Assembly: GCA_016288205.1 (NCBI GenBank)
Contig: JAEEYO010000074.1
Coordinates: 1-64,000, forward strand
Direction: 5' to 3'
From: Treponema sp.
Lineage (GTDB): Bacteria > Spirochaetota > Spirochaetia > Treponematales > Treponemataceae
DNA length: 64,000 nt
Part shown: positions 34,262 through 43,146 of the stretch, one piece after another
Position numbering within the stretch: the stretch's first letter is position 1
Layout: each line of letters begins with the position of its first letter
Translations under genes and position numbers: made by a program
Notes under the pieces: generated by a model
The model's database searches: none
The model's input: only the letters and a program-made list of their open reading frames with translations
Told to the model about the DNA's origin: nothing

Positions 34262-34290
34262 ATTATATGGCAAGCGATTGCCTTTGTCAA
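34262..34290 (-). promoter_or_regulatory. Promoter of the GH43-LacI-xylB operon
   Basis: Minus strand: TTGACA (34290-34285), exactly 17 bp, TATAAT (34267-34262), full consensus. A LacI operator fills the spacer, so repressor binding would exclude RNA polymerase. Confidence 0.85.
34269..34282. promoter_or_regulatory. LacI-type operator 1
   Basis: Palindrome GGCAA-GCGA-TTGCC in the spacer between the -35 and -10 boxes of the GH43 promoter. Confidence 0.8.
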
Positions 34291-34311
34291 ATAATTTTTT
34301 CAAATTTTTAC

Positions 34312-34347
34312 AAAAAAAAAGGAACCCCTTTTCAGAGATTCCTTTTT
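34312..34347 (-). terminator. Terminator after the ABC permease genes
   Basis: Minus-strand stem AAAAAGGAA / TTCCTTTTT with a long loop and a nine-T tail; separates the transporter operon from the GH43 operon. Confidence 0.7.
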
Positions 34348-34366
34348 CCTCAGAAGAGTGATGCAA

Positions 34367-35248
34367 TTACTCCTTGACAGAACCCATTGTGAGTCCGCTG
34401 ATGATAAATCTTGACATGAATATATAGAAGATAATAATCGGGACAAGTGAGATTGCGATTCCGAGATAGATTCCACCGTACTCAGTGCGGTAGATGTCAC
34501 CACGAAGCATCTGAACGAGCATCGGGAGCGTATACTTTTCCGTCTTTGAAAGAAGGACGAAAGGAGTCATGAAGTTGTTCCAGCTGGCAACAAAACCGAA
34601 GATTGCCTGAGTGGCAAGTGCGGGCTTAATAACCGGCAGAACAATTCTGTTGAAAATCATAAACTCGTTTTCACCGTCTATGCGGGCGGCCTCAATCAGC
34701 TCAAGTGACAGAATTGACTCAAGATACTGCTTCATGAACAGAACCGTACCTGCTGCTGCAATGGAAGGAACAATCAGCGGAATGTATGTGTTCGTAAGAT
34801 GAATCTTTGCCATGAACTGATAGAATCCGATGAACGACAGGGATGCCGGAAGCATAATCAGAGTCATAACAACGCCCCAGAGAAGCTTGCGTCCCTTGAA
34901 GCGGTAGATATGAATGGCATAAGCCGTCAATGCAGAGAAGTAGACGTTAAACAGAGTTGAAAGAGCAGAGATGATGATGCTGTTCTTGAAACCGAGGGCG
35001 ATTTTGAATCCGCGGTCAGTAAGAGCATGCCAGTTTGACTTTGTTACGGCACCGGTAACGGGATCGGTCCAGTCGTGGAAAGCATGGACGCTCGGAAGAA
35101 GAGACAATCCTGCGTTAATCTGCTTTGTGCTTCGGGTAGCATTTATAAGAAGAATCCAAACAGGAACAAGCGCGATCAAAGCGAAGACTATCATACATAT
35201 ATAGATAATAGTCTCTTTTACGGATTTTTGGACGCGGTAATTTTTCAT
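34367..35248 (-). CDS. ABC sugar transporter permease, MalG type
   Basis: 293 residues with six membrane segments. The EAA coupling loop reads EAARIDGENEFMIFNRIVLPVIKP near residue 190. It pairs with the MalF-type permease upstream, which it overlaps by 4 bp, to form the channel of a CUT1 oligosaccharide importer. No ATP-binding subunit is encoded here, so a shared MsiK-like ATPase elsewhere is expected. Probably imports xylo- or arabino-oligosaccharides, inferred from neighbours. Confidence 0.93.
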   Translation of the reverse strand: MKNYRVQKSVKETIIYICMIVFALIALVPVWILLINATRSTKQINAGLSLLPSVHAFHDWTDPVTGAVTKSNWHALTDRGFKIALGFKNSIIISALSTLFNVYFSALTAYAIHIYRFKGRKLLWGVVMTLIMLPASLSFIGFYQFMAKIHLTNTYIPLIVPSIAAAGTVLFMKQYLESILSLELIEAARIDGENEFMIFNRIVLPVIKPALATQAIFGFVASWNNFMTPFVLLSKTEKYTLPMLVQMLRGDIYRTEYGGIYLGIAISLVPIIIFYIFMSRFIISGLTMGSVKE

Positions 35249-36192
35249 TTTGCACCTCCCTCTGCGACAAATGCTCTACGCTTACGGGGCTTTCTTTCGG
35301 CGGTAATCTTATTGATGAATACAGCAAGAACTGTAGTGATAATAAAGACTCCGACGGATATGGCAGCCGCATAGGAATAATTTGTCTTACCCTGGAAACC
35401 AATGTTGTACATATAAACAGCTGAGGTACGAATCTTATAGTCCGGCTCACCGTGCATACCTGTAATAAGGAACGGAATATCGAACATCTGCATACCACCA
35501 ACCATTGATGTTACGAGAACGAAGAACATCATCGGGCGGAGCAGAGGAACAGTAATCTTCCATGTGCACTGCCAGTCGTTCGCACCGTCAATAACTGCGG
35601 ACTCATACAGAGATGGTGAAATTGATGTAATGGCGGCCATCAACAGAATCAAAGTCTGACCACACCACATCCACCACTGGATGAACGCAACAATAAGACG
35701 TGAAGCTGTACCGCTTCTGTAGAAGTTAAACGCCTTGTCTATCAGGCCGAATTTCATCAGGATCTGGTTAATCGGTCCGATCGGATGTCCGAACAAGGAT
35801 CTGAAAAGAAGAGAAACTGAAGCCGCCGTAAGGAGGTTCGGAAGATAGAAGAGCGCACGGAACAGATTCTTTCCGCGTACATGCAATTTTACGTCCGTCA
35901 GCCAGATGGCAAACAAGAGCGCAAGTCCCAACTGAGGAAGGAAGTTCAGTCCCCAGATGATAAACGTATTGCCGACAGCACCCCAGAAATATTTATCCGC
36001 CAACAATCTTTTATAATTAGCCAGACCAACAAAATCAAAATTAACTCTCAAACCCTCAAGATTTCCAAATGAGAGCATGAAAGTATATATAGTGGGCCAA
36101 AAGTTAAAAACCAAGAAGACAACGACAAATGGAAGTACGAAAAAATATCCGTAACGGTTCGTCCTTGCCTGCATTCCAACTCGCTTACCCAT
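35245..36192 (-). CDS. ABC sugar transporter permease, MalF type
   Basis: 315 residues, six membrane segments, with the coupling loop YESAVIDGANDWQCTWKITVPLLRP near residue 205. Start preceded by AAGGAGG. Second channel subunit of the CUT1 importer; the 4-bp overlap with the next gene suggests equal translation of both permeases. A hairpin-terminator lies between it and the solute-binding-protein gene. Confidence 0.93.
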   Translation of the reverse strand: MGKRVGMQARTNRYGYFFVLPFVVVFLVFNFWPTIYTFMLSFGNLEGLRVNFDFVGLANYKRLLADKYFWGAVGNTFIIWGLNFLPQLGLALLFAIWLTDVKLHVRGKNLFRALFYLPNLLTAASVSLLFRSLFGHPIGPINQILMKFGLIDKAFNFYRSGTASRLIVAFIQWWMWCGQTLILLMAAITSISPSLYESAVIDGANDWQCTWKITVPLLRPMMFFVLVTSMVGGMQMFDIPFLITGMHGEPDYKIRTSAVYMYNIGFQGKTNYSYAAAISVGVFIITTVLAVFINKITAERKPRKRRAFVAEGGAK

Positions 36193-36276
36193 GCGACATC
36201 CTCCTTAGAAAAACAGGTCCAAAACCAGAAAAAATCCTAATCCAACCTGTCCAGAAAAAAATCAAGTGTTTTTGCC

Positions 36277-36333
36277 AAAAAAAAAGCCGTGCTAGAGATA
36301 TCTTATAAAGACAGCATCCTTCACACGGCTTTA
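36277..36333 (-). terminator. Intra-operon terminator/attenuator after the solute-binding-protein gene
   Basis: Minus-strand stem AAAGCCGTG / CACGGCTTT, a long AT-rich loop and nine T bases. Being between the binding-protein and permease genes, it would make binding protein more abundant than permease. Confidence 0.75.
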
Positions 36334-36373
36334 AATACGGCATCCCTTTCAGGACACCGCATTAGATTCGGGA

Positions 36374-37678
36374 TTACAATCCCATTGTATTAGCAACCTG
36401 CTCCTTGAAAGCATCAAGAGCTTCTTCCTTTGTCTTCTCGCCCATCTGATAAGCGGTTACAGACTCTGTCCAAAGAGCTTCGATCTGCTGGTCGGTTCCC
36501 TGAGTAAGAGATCCGTCAACACCCTTTGCCATTTCGCAGAACTGTGCGTAGTGGTTCTGTCCACCAAGGAACGGCTCAGAGAATGTATCCTTAATCTTGT
36601 TCTGAACATTGATGTTGCTTACAACGTCTCCAGACTCCTTAGCCATATTCTCAAGGAATGTGTCGTCTGTTGCGAGGTAGCGGATCAACTCCTTAGCAGC
36701 CTCGGGGTTCTTTGTTCCCTTGTAAGCACCAATCCAAGTACCACCCCAGCGATAAGGAGCGGGACCTGCACACATTGCCCAGTCACCAGATGTGTTGGGA
36801 GCGTTTGTCTTAAGAACATAGTGGAGACCCCAAGTCGGGAGGAAGTAGCACATAACCTCAACGTCTGCACCAGTCTCATCCTTAAGAGTTCCGTTCATAC
36901 CAGCGAACCAACCTTCTGACCACTGTCCAACACCAGAAACAGCAAGCTTCTCATCTTCCATGAGCTTGCACATATCCATGTACTTCTCCATAGCGGGATC
37001 GATAACGAGCTTGTCGTTAACAACCCATGGCTGCTTGCGAGCACCCTTGTATGGCATGAAGAGGTCACCAGTTGTAGAAACGATTCTACACTTTCCCTCA
37101 GATGCTGCCTTGAGCTCACGAGCTGTAGCAAGGAATGTGTCGAGGTCACAAAGCTTCTTCTGTACTTCTACAGGATCATCTGTTCCCCAGTACTTCTTTG
37201 CAAGGCTTCTGTGATAGAAGAGAGCTCCAGGAGCTACCTGCCATGACATACCATAAACGTGTCCGTTATAGCTACCAACCTTTACAGGATAATCAGCAAC
37301 CTTGTCCTTTACTTCTGCATAGAGGTCATCGAGCTCAAGAAGAAGTCCAGACTCAACATATTTGCGAACGAATGCGTCCTCAAGACCGAATACATCAGGA
37401 GCTCCATTTCCAGAAGCCAGAACGGGGTCCAGTTTGCTTGGGAACTGATCAGTTGGTGTGAATGAATACTCCAACTCTACATCCGGGTGAGTAGCCTTGT
37501 AGCCATAGCCTGGCTTGTTAAGGAATCCCTCGATCTCGTCAGTGAATGACCAAACAACCAACTTGTTGCTAGATGCCTTTCCATCAGCTTTCTTTCCAGC
37601 CTCATTTTTCTGGCAGCCCATAAAACCTGCCAAAGCTGCGCAAAGCACGGCACCAGCAATAATCCTTGATTTTTTCAT
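36374..37678 (-). CDS. Sugar-binding lipoprotein of an ABC importer
   Basis: 434 residues, AGGAGG upstream. A lipoprotein signal ends at GFMGC (Cys near residue 22), followed by a Lys/Ser-rich linker. The mature part matches cluster D/family 1 extracellular solute-binding proteins, with the opening KLVVWSFTDEIEGF and tryptophan-rich ligand segments. It should capture oligosaccharides and deliver them to the two permeases downstream. The binding specificity is inferred from the adjacent pentose cluster. Confidence 0.93.
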   Translation of the reverse strand: MKKSRIIAGAVLCAALAGFMGCQKNEAGKKADGKASSNKLVVWSFTDEIEGFLNKPGYGYKATHPDVELEYSFTPTDQFPSKLDPVLASGNGAPDVFGLEDAFVRKYVESGLLLELDDLYAEVKDKVADYPVKVGSYNGHVYGMSWQVAPGALFYHRSLAKKYWGTDDPVEVQKKLCDLDTFLATARELKAASEGKCRIVSTTGDLFMPYKGARKQPWVVNDKLVIDPAMEKYMDMCKLMEDEKLAVSGVGQWSEGWFAGMNGTLKDETGADVEVMCYFLPTWGLHYVLKTNAPNTSGDWAMCAGPAPYRWGGTWIGAYKGTKNPEAAKELIRYLATDDTFLENMAKESGDVVSNINVQNKIKDTFSEPFLGGQNHYAQFCEMAKGVDGSLTQGTDQQIEALWTESVTAYQMGEKTKEEALDAFKEQVANTMGL

Positions 37679-37769
37679 TTTTGCCTCCTAAATTTGAAAA
37701 ACCAATTCTTTTTCAGGCAAACGTCAATCTTACATGAGCAATGTCTGACCGACGATTGCACTTTCTTGT

Positions 37770-37798
37770 ATTATACGGCAAGCTAGAATCATTGTCAA
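37770..37798 (-). promoter_or_regulatory. Promoter of the ABC importer operon
   Basis: Minus strand: TTGACA (37798-37793), 17 bp, TATAAT (37775-37770). Half-sites GCTTGCC in the spacer and GCAATCG about 15 bp downstream resemble halves of the GH43 operators, so the same repressor may act here more weakly. Confidence 0.75.
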
Positions 37799-37886
37799 AT
37801 ACTTTTTTCTCTTTTTTTGATTTTTTTTCATATTTTTTCTTGATTTTTTTCACATGAGAATTATTTAATAGAAGAAAAAAATTTCT

Positions 37887-37947
37887 TGACAAACGGATGC
37901 ATGTGGTGTAGAATTTAAAACATACTAAACTTATAGGATTTCTAGTA
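37887..37947 (+). promoter_or_regulatory. Promoter and possible operator of cysK
   Basis: TTGACA (37887-37892), 17 bp, TAGAAT (37910-37915). Downstream, TACTA (37923-37927) and TAGTA (37943-37947) form an inverted repeat 15 bp apart, within the transcribed leader, a placement suited to a repressor such as an Rrf2-type cysteine regulator (inference). Confidence 0.6.
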
Positions 37948-37983
37948 AATTAAATCCCACAGGAAATCCCCGGAGGAAAAAAA

Positions 37984-38919
37984 ATGGCAGAGAAAATTGC
38001 AAAGAAGGTTACGGACCTCGTAGGACACACCCCCCTTCTGGAACTTACCAATATTGAGAAGAAACTCGGGCTCAAGGCACGTCTGCTCGCTAAGCTGGAA
38101 TATCTGAATCCGGCCGGAAGCGTAAAGGACAGGATAGGAAAGTCCATGATCGAGGAGGCTTTCAAGGCGGGAAAAATCAACGAAAAATCAGTCATCATAG
38201 AGCCGACATCTGGAAACACCGGAATCGGACTCGCATCAGTTGCCGCAAGCTACGGACTCCGCTGCATTCTGACCATGCCCGAGACCATGTCCGTGGAGAG
38301 ACGTGCGTTGCTCAAGGCTTACGGTGCGGAAATCGTCCTGACTGACGGAAGCGCTGGAATGAAGGGTGCCGTGGAAAAGGCAGAGGAGCTTTTGAAGACC
38401 ACACCGAACGCTTTCATCCCGGGTCAGTTTGAGAACCCCGTGAACCCCGAGACACACTACAAGACAACCGGCCCCGAAATCTGGGAGGACAGCGACGGTT
38501 CCGTGGATGTCTTCATCGCAGGAGTCGGAACAGGAGGAACAGTCTCCGGAGTAGGCAAATATCTAAAGGAAAAGAAATCCTCAGTGAAGGTCTATGCTGT
38601 GGAGCCGGCGACAAGCCCCTTGCTTTCCGAGGGACATGCGGGTCCTCACAAGATTCAGGGAATTGGAGCAAACTTCGTGCCCAAAACACTGGACAAGGAT
38701 GTATACGACGGAATCTACAAGGTGGAAAACGAGGCTGCCTTTGAAACCGGACGTCTGATCGGAAAAAGCGAGGGCGTGCTCGTGGGAATCTCCTCGGGGG
38801 CGGCTCTCTGGGCAGCGATTCAGGAAGCGAAGAAAAGCGAGAACGAGGGCAAAACCATAGTCGCGCTTCTTCCCGACACAGGGGACCGCTACCTCTCAAC
38901 CCCGCTCTTCCAGGAGTAA
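37984..38919 (+). CDS. cysK: Cysteine synthase (O-acetylserine sulfhydrylase)
   Basis: 311 residues, GGAGG upstream. PLP-binding Lys in NPAGSVKDR near residue 44; the asparagine loop SGNTG binds the substrate carboxylate; the phosphate-binding loop is GVGTGGTVSG and the final conserved Ser is in LPDTGDRYLS. It makes cysteine from O-acetylserine and sulfide. It is monocistronic and ends at a bidirectional terminator. Confidence 0.96.
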   Translation: MAEKIAKKVTDLVGHTPLLELTNIEKKLGLKARLLAKLEYLNPAGSVKDRIGKSMIEEAFKAGKINEKSVIIEPTSGNTGIGLASVAASYGLRCILTMPETMSVERRALLKAYGAEIVLTDGSAGMKGAVEKAEELLKTTPNAFIPGQFENPVNPETHYKTTGPEIWEDSDGSVDVFIAGVGTGGTVSGVGKYLKEKKSSVKVYAVEPATSPLLSEGHAGPHKIQGIGANFVPKTLDKDVYDGIYKVENEAAFETGRLIGKSEGVLVGISSGAALWAAIQEAKKSENEGKTIVALLPDTGDRYLSTPLFQE

Positions 38920-39006
38920 TCCTGAAGTAATTTCTTCTATATAATGTGGGGATTTCTGAAAACCCAGATTTTCGATTTCCCCAAACTTCCAGATAAAAAA
39001 TTCAAC

Positions 39007-39045
39007 AAAAAATCCCCCTGCCACTCAAGGTAAGGGGGACTTTTA
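39007..39045. terminator. Bidirectional terminator between cysK and the M48 gene
   Basis: Stem TCCCCCTGCC / GGTAAGGGGGA with A-rich and T-rich flanks, between convergent genes. Confidence 0.8.
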
Positions 39046-39071
39046 ATTTCACGCTCTCATCGCAAACGGAA

Positions 39072-39938
39072 TCAGCCCTTTGACGAAAGTGAATAGCGTG
39101 CCGTTCTGTAGGAGGTCGTATCCTCCGGCATTTCGATTGATTTCAAGGCGAGTCTCACATTCGCAATTCTCTTCTTTGCGCTCGGGTGAGTCTTGAACAT
39201 GCCTCCCTTTGACGAGGGAAGTGACTCAAGAATCTGCATCTGCGCAAGGATGTCAAGCATCGCATTCGGATTGTAACCCGCGGCAGCCATCAGCTTAAGT
39301 CCCATCTCGTCAGCGTCGTATTCCTGGGTCTGTGAGTATCCGCTCTTGAACATGCTTCCCATAACGTCGCCAACCATTCCGTCCAGTTCCGTCGCCATAA
39401 CAGCGCTTGCGGTAGCCTTGAGTGCCGAAGTGAACCTGCTCGTCTTGATTGACTTGAGACTGTGCTTAAGGTGGATATGTCCGATCTCATGCGCCACAAC
39501 AGCGGCAAGTCCGTCCTCAGACTTCGCACACTCAATCAGACCCGTGGTAATCAGTATGTGTCCGCCGGATGTGGAGAACGCGTTTACCTCGGAGCTGTCA
39601 AGGATTTTCACATGGTAGCCGTTGTACGAATCCGGATTGTCGGAGTTCATTACAAGGACCTGACAGATTTTGTTCAGATAAGCCTCCAGACGGGGACTTG
39701 AGTAGGTCTTGTAGTTCGTAAGAAGATTGGCGGCAACCGAACGACCAATGTAATACTCGTTTTCCGGGGTAATTTCCTCGGTAGCCTTTGAGATGCTGTT
39801 GAATGCAGCCGCAGTGCTGTCATCCCCGACAGCGGAAGCGACAGAACCTAAAAATGCGAATCCGTCGGAAGTGGTGCATCCCGTAAACATGACAATAAGG
39901 GCAGACGCCGCAATTCCCAAAATTTTCTTTCCATTCAT
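39072..39938 (-). CDS. M48-family metallopeptidase lipoprotein
   Basis: 288 residues, AGGAG upstream. Lipoprotein signal ends at FTGC (Cys near residue 21). The zinc motif HEIGH is near residue 150 with the third ligand in QEYDADEMGLKL, as in Ste24/HtpX-like and LoiP/YggG enzymes. There are no multiple membrane segments, so it is a periplasmic lipid-anchored protease, probably in envelope quality control. Confidence 0.92.
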   Translation of the reverse strand: MNGKKILGIAASALIVMFTGCTTSDGFAFLGSVASAVGDDSTAAAFNSISKATEEITPENEYYIGRSVAANLLTNYKTYSSPRLEAYLNKICQVLVMNSDNPDSYNGYHVKILDSSEVNAFSTSGGHILITTGLIECAKSEDGLAAVVAHEIGHIHLKHSLKSIKTSRFTSALKATASAVMATELDGMVGDVMGSMFKSGYSQTQEYDADEMGLKLMAAAGYNPNAMLDILAQMQILESLPSSKGGMFKTHPSAKKRIANVRLALKSIEMPEDTTSYRTARYSLSSKG

Positions 39939-40009
39939 AAATAAACACTCCTGTCCCAGGGCAACCCCTGATTTTTTAAATTCTCAAAACTGACTCGGAT
40001 TTCTCCCAA

Positions 40010-40633
40010 TCAATTTCCTCCGTTCTGGTTCATCTCTCTTGCCTCACGAAGCATATCGTTGTAATACCGTCTCTCAATCCTGTCTCTCGGAATCCCCGTC
40101 ATGTCCAAAATGTACTCCAGCTTGGACTGGTAGATTGAAATCTGGTTCTCGTCCGGGTCATCAGCAAGAATCTCTATCTCAAGGAAGTCACCCAGAGGAG
40201 GAACGTTGCACAGCTCAAGGTTCACGGAAATCTTGCCGGAACCGTCACCGTCATCAAGAAGCATCGTCCACTCCATCACTTCCTTGTGCTTTTTCTGCAG
40301 GACCTCAAATCCGCTGTCCCTCAAGAACAGCTCCAGAGGAACCGCACTGGAAATGGAACTCTCCTTCTCGTCATTGACCTCAATGCAGCATCCGTTGCTG
40401 TCAGTCCGAAGTTCCTTGTGCTTGTACGTCACTATGACACGCGGCTCGGTTGATCTGGCGTCATTCGGCCATCCACTTTCCCTGCGGATACGAAGCTTCT
40501 TTTGTTTTTTTCCTTTCATACCCCAGTAGCAGTCATCTCTTACGAGACAACCCTGGTACGAGGCGATTTTATCCAGCACTTCCGTCAGAGTCTTCCGGTC
40601 ATCAACGTGAGCCTTAAGTTCAATTTCCGTCAT
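40010..40633 (-). CDS. CYTH-domain protein
   Basis: 207 residues. The signature EIELK lies at residues 3-7, followed by alternating charged strands (RIRRE, VTYKHKE, EVMEWTMLL, NLELC, FLEIEIL) lining a triphosphate-binding tunnel. CYTH proteins include class IV adenylate cyclases, thiamine triphosphatases and inorganic triphosphatases; the exact activity cannot be assigned. No ribosome-binding site: the -10 box ends six bases before the ATG, suggesting a leaderless mRNA. Confidence 0.8.
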   Translation of the reverse strand: MTEIELKAHVDDRKTLTEVLDKIASYQGCLVRDDCYWGMKGKKQKKLRIRRESGWPNDARSTEPRVIVTYKHKELRTDSNGCCIEVNDEKESSISSAVPLELFLRDSGFEVLQKKHKEVMEWTMLLDDGDGSGKISVNLELCNVPPLGDFLEIEILADDPDENQISIYQSKLEYILDMTGIPRDRIERRYYNDMLREAREMNQNGGN

Positions 40634-40639
40634 ACTTAT

Positions 40640-40668
40640 ATTGTACAGCGAAAAGCCGCTAATATCAA
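40640..40668 (-). promoter_or_regulatory. Promoter of the CYTH gene, leaderless geometry
   Basis: Minus strand: TTGATA (40668-40663), 17 bp, TACAAT (40645-40640); six bases separate the -10 box from the ATG at 40633. Confidence 0.65.
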
Positions 40669-40840
40669 GCGAAAATATTTTCTATTATAAAAAACAACGC
40701 TCAGACCGGAAAGTTACAGATTTATTCCCCGGCGGCCCTGATGAATTCCGTTCATTTTCTTCTATGTATAATATAGCACGATTTATCCGTCCGGTTAAAA
40801 AAAACACGAAACTCCCGTTAACTGACACATTTCACTTCCC

Positions 40841-40869
40841 TTTACAAATTCCCCCGATTCCTGTACAAT
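40841..40869 (+). promoter_or_regulatory. Promoter of the HAD phosphatase gene, leaderless geometry
   Basis: TTTACA (40841-40846), 17 bp, TACAAT (40864-40869); six bases then ATG at 40876. No purine-rich ribosome-binding site between. Confidence 0.65.
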
Positions 40870-40875
40870 TTCCGC

Positions 40876-41721
40876 ATGGCAAAAGAAAGCGACAAACCAC
40901 AGGGAAAACTTCCCGCAAAAATCATCGCGCTGGATCTGGACGACACCCTCCTTGACTCTCACCAGCAGATAAGCGAAGAAAATGTCCGTGCGTTGAGACG
41001 TGCGGCTGCTCTTGGAATCTACGTTGTGCTCTGCTCAGGACGCGCGGAGGATGCGATTCTCCCCTTCGTAAGACGGCTTGAGATTGCGGGGACACAATCA
41101 GGAAGATACATAATCGCGGTAAACGGATGCTCGGTGTTTGACCTGCACGAAAGAAAGCGAATCTACAACAAGACGGTCGCCCCGGAAATCCTGCTTCATG
41201 CGAACAAGCGCGCAAAGGAATTCGGACTTGTCACAGAGGTTTACGAACCCGACACAATCCACACTGAACAAGAGACCGAATGGACAAGGCTTGACTCTGA
41301 CCTCTGCCACATCAGGCTGAACGTGGTCCCGGATTACGAGACATTTCTCAAGCAGGGATTCGTAAAAATGCTGATTCCCGGAGACCCAGACCTTCTTCAA
41401 AAATTACAGGCCGTGCTCAAATCTGATTTCGGAAACACCGCGAACGTCTTTATCTCCAAGCCCTATTTCCTTGAGATTCTTCCACCGGACTGCGGCAAGG
41501 GAGAGGCAATCAGCTGGCTTTCTGACCACATCGGACTGCCCCCCGGAACGACCATGGGATTCGGAGACAGCATGAACGACGAGAGCATGATAAGAAAATG
41601 TGCGTTCGGAATCGCCATGAAAAACGGACTTCAGGAAATCAAGGACATGGCAGCCTTTGTGACGGAAAAGACAAACGACGAGAGCGGCGTGGGAGACTTC
41701 ATCAACAAATACGTGCTTTGA
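40876..41721 (+). CDS. Cof-type HAD-superfamily phosphatase
   Basis: 281 residues. Motif I is LDLDDTLLDS near residue 20, motif II LCSGR, and motif IV GFGDSMNDESM near residue 235, with a C2-type cap between, as in Cof/YwpJ sugar-phosphate phosphatases. Cytoplasmic; substrate unknown. The ATG lies six bases after a -10 box, so the mRNA is probably leaderless. Confidence 0.9.
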   Translation: MAKESDKPQGKLPAKIIALDLDDTLLDSHQQISEENVRALRRAAALGIYVVLCSGRAEDAILPFVRRLEIAGTQSGRYIIAVNGCSVFDLHERKRIYNKTVAPEILLHANKRAKEFGLVTEVYEPDTIHTEQETEWTRLDSDLCHIRLNVVPDYETFLKQGFVKMLIPGDPDLLQKLQAVLKSDFGNTANVFISKPYFLEILPPDCGKGEAISWLSDHIGLPPGTTMGFGDSMNDESMIRKCAFGIAMKNGLQEIKDMAAFVTEKTNDESGVGDFINKYVL

Positions 41722-41787
41722 AAGCGGAAAGTTGCGAGTGGAAAGATGAAAGTGGAGAGTGGAAAGTTGACAATTGAGAGTTTATAA
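41721..41787 (+). repeat. GTGGAAAG-family dispersed repeat, copy 3
   Basis: Starts at the last base of the HAD stop codon and runs as GCGGAAAGTTGCGA, GTGGAAAGATGAAA, GTGGAGA, GTGGAAAGTTGACA, ending near 41787 in ATTGAGAG. It fills most of the gap to the acyltransferase gene. Confidence 0.75.
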
Positions 41788-41819
41788 TGGATAATTAAAA
41801 AATACCAACGGAGGATTTT

Positions 41820-43094
41820 ATGTATTTGACTTATGCGGTCTACGGACTTTGCATTTTGCTTTTGATTTGGGGCGGAAAGTTTGCGGGATTCAAGAGCACT
41901 CAGTTCCATGAGGATTCCACCTCGCTTGAGATTACGAAATCACTTCGCGGATTCGCTGCCCTCGGCGTGATTCTGCACCATGTGTCCCAGGAGAGTGCGT
42001 TTCAGTGGGCGAACGGAGGACACGGAAAACCGGGAGAGCTCGCAATCTTCGTGAACGCGGGATATCTTTTCGTGGCAATCTTCTTTTTCTGCTCAGGATT
42101 CGGACTCATCAAAAGCCTTGAGACAAAGCCCGACTACTTCAAGACCTTTTTGAAAAAACGCGTCCTCAAGGGTCTCGTGATTCCCTATTACGTGAGCATA
42201 GTGATTTATGGAATCTTCCGTTTCGCAATGGGCGAGAAACTTCCGGTGGCGCAGTGGATTACGAATTTCCTCGGCGTTACGATGATGAACGAGTACGCAT
42301 GGTATCCTGTCATCGCGGGAATTCTTTACGTCGCCTTCTACCTGATTTTCAAGAACATCAAGAATCAGAAAGTCTGCTTCACCCTGATGGCGCTCGTCAT
42401 AATTCTTCTCGGCATGATTTTCTGCGTGAATGGACATTTCGCTTGGTGGGCGGGTCCGAAGAACTGGTGGATCGGACGTCATCCTGAGTTCCAGCCTAAA
42501 TGGTGGATGCAGCAGAAGGTTCTTCTCATTTCCGGCGAATGGTGGGTGAACTCAGCCCCGGCACTTTTCATCGGAATGCTCTTCGCACGCTTTGAGGATA
42601 AAATCCGCGTCTGGTTCAAAAAGCTCTACTGGGTAAAACTGCTCGCCGTGATTGTTGTCACCGCCGCTCTTTATGTGCTTGCCGGATTCGTTCAGTACAA
42701 GTTCGGATATTGGACTGAGTACAGCGGAAACGGCCCCGACATCGTAAAAAAGATTATAACCTATTTCGGTCAGATTCCTTTCAGCATGGTTTTCGTCATC
42801 CTGATTTTCACGGTCATGCTCAAATACAGGGCGACAAATCCAGTGAGCCGCTTCTTCGGAAAGATGTCGCTTGAAACCTACATGATGAACCTGATTGCAA
42901 TCACCGTATTCCGCTTCCTGATTTACGCGAAGGGAAACTCATGGCAGCCGACACCAATCTACAAGGCAGGACGCTACAATCTGGCCCTTTATCTTGTTGC
43001 GGTTCTCGCAGGCACGATTCTTCTCGCGTTCATCTACAAATTCCTGTGCTCGCTAGTCTCGGGAACGTGGAAAAGAAAACGAGTGGAAAGTTGA
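41820..43094 (+). CDS. Acyltransferase-3 family membrane protein
   Basis: 424 residues with about ten membrane segments. The N-terminal signature TKSLRGFAALGVILHHVSQ, with its Arg and catalytic-type His, is that of OafA/YrhL-like O-acyltransferases that transfer acetyl or other acyl groups to surface glycans or peptidoglycan. GGAGG lies upstream. The last codons and the TGA stop (Val-Glu-Ser-stop) are formed by a dispersed repeat, so the original C-terminus may have been replaced. Confidence 0.88.
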   Translation: MYLTYAVYGLCILLLIWGGKFAGFKSTQFHEDSTSLEITKSLRGFAALGVILHHVSQESAFQWANGGHGKPGELAIFVNAGYLFVAIFFFCSGFGLIKSLETKPDYFKTFLKKRVLKGLVIPYYVSIVIYGIFRFAMGEKLPVAQWITNFLGVTMMNEYAWYPVIAGILYVAFYLIFKNIKNQKVCFTLMALVIILLGMIFCVNGHFAWWAGPKNWWIGRHPEFQPKWWMQQKVLLISGEWWVNSAPALFIGMLFARFEDKIRVWFKKLYWVKLLAVIVVTAALYVLAGFVQYKFGYWTEYSGNGPDIVKKIITYFGQIPFSMVFVILIFTVMLKYRATNPVSRFFGKMSLETYMMNLIAITVFRFLIYAKGNSWQPTPIYKAGRYNLALYLVAVLAGTILLAFIYKFLCSLVSGTWKRKRVES

Positions 43095-43113
43095 GAGTGG
43101 AAAGTGGAAAGAT
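43082..43113 (+). repeat. GTGGAAAG-family dispersed repeat, copy 4
   Basis: GAGTGGAAAGTTGA then GAGTGGAAAGTGGAAAG. The first unit supplies the acyltransferase stop codon. Confidence 0.8.
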
Positions 43114-43146
43114 TGTCGGAGCGGTTTTTTATCCACCGCATTCCGA

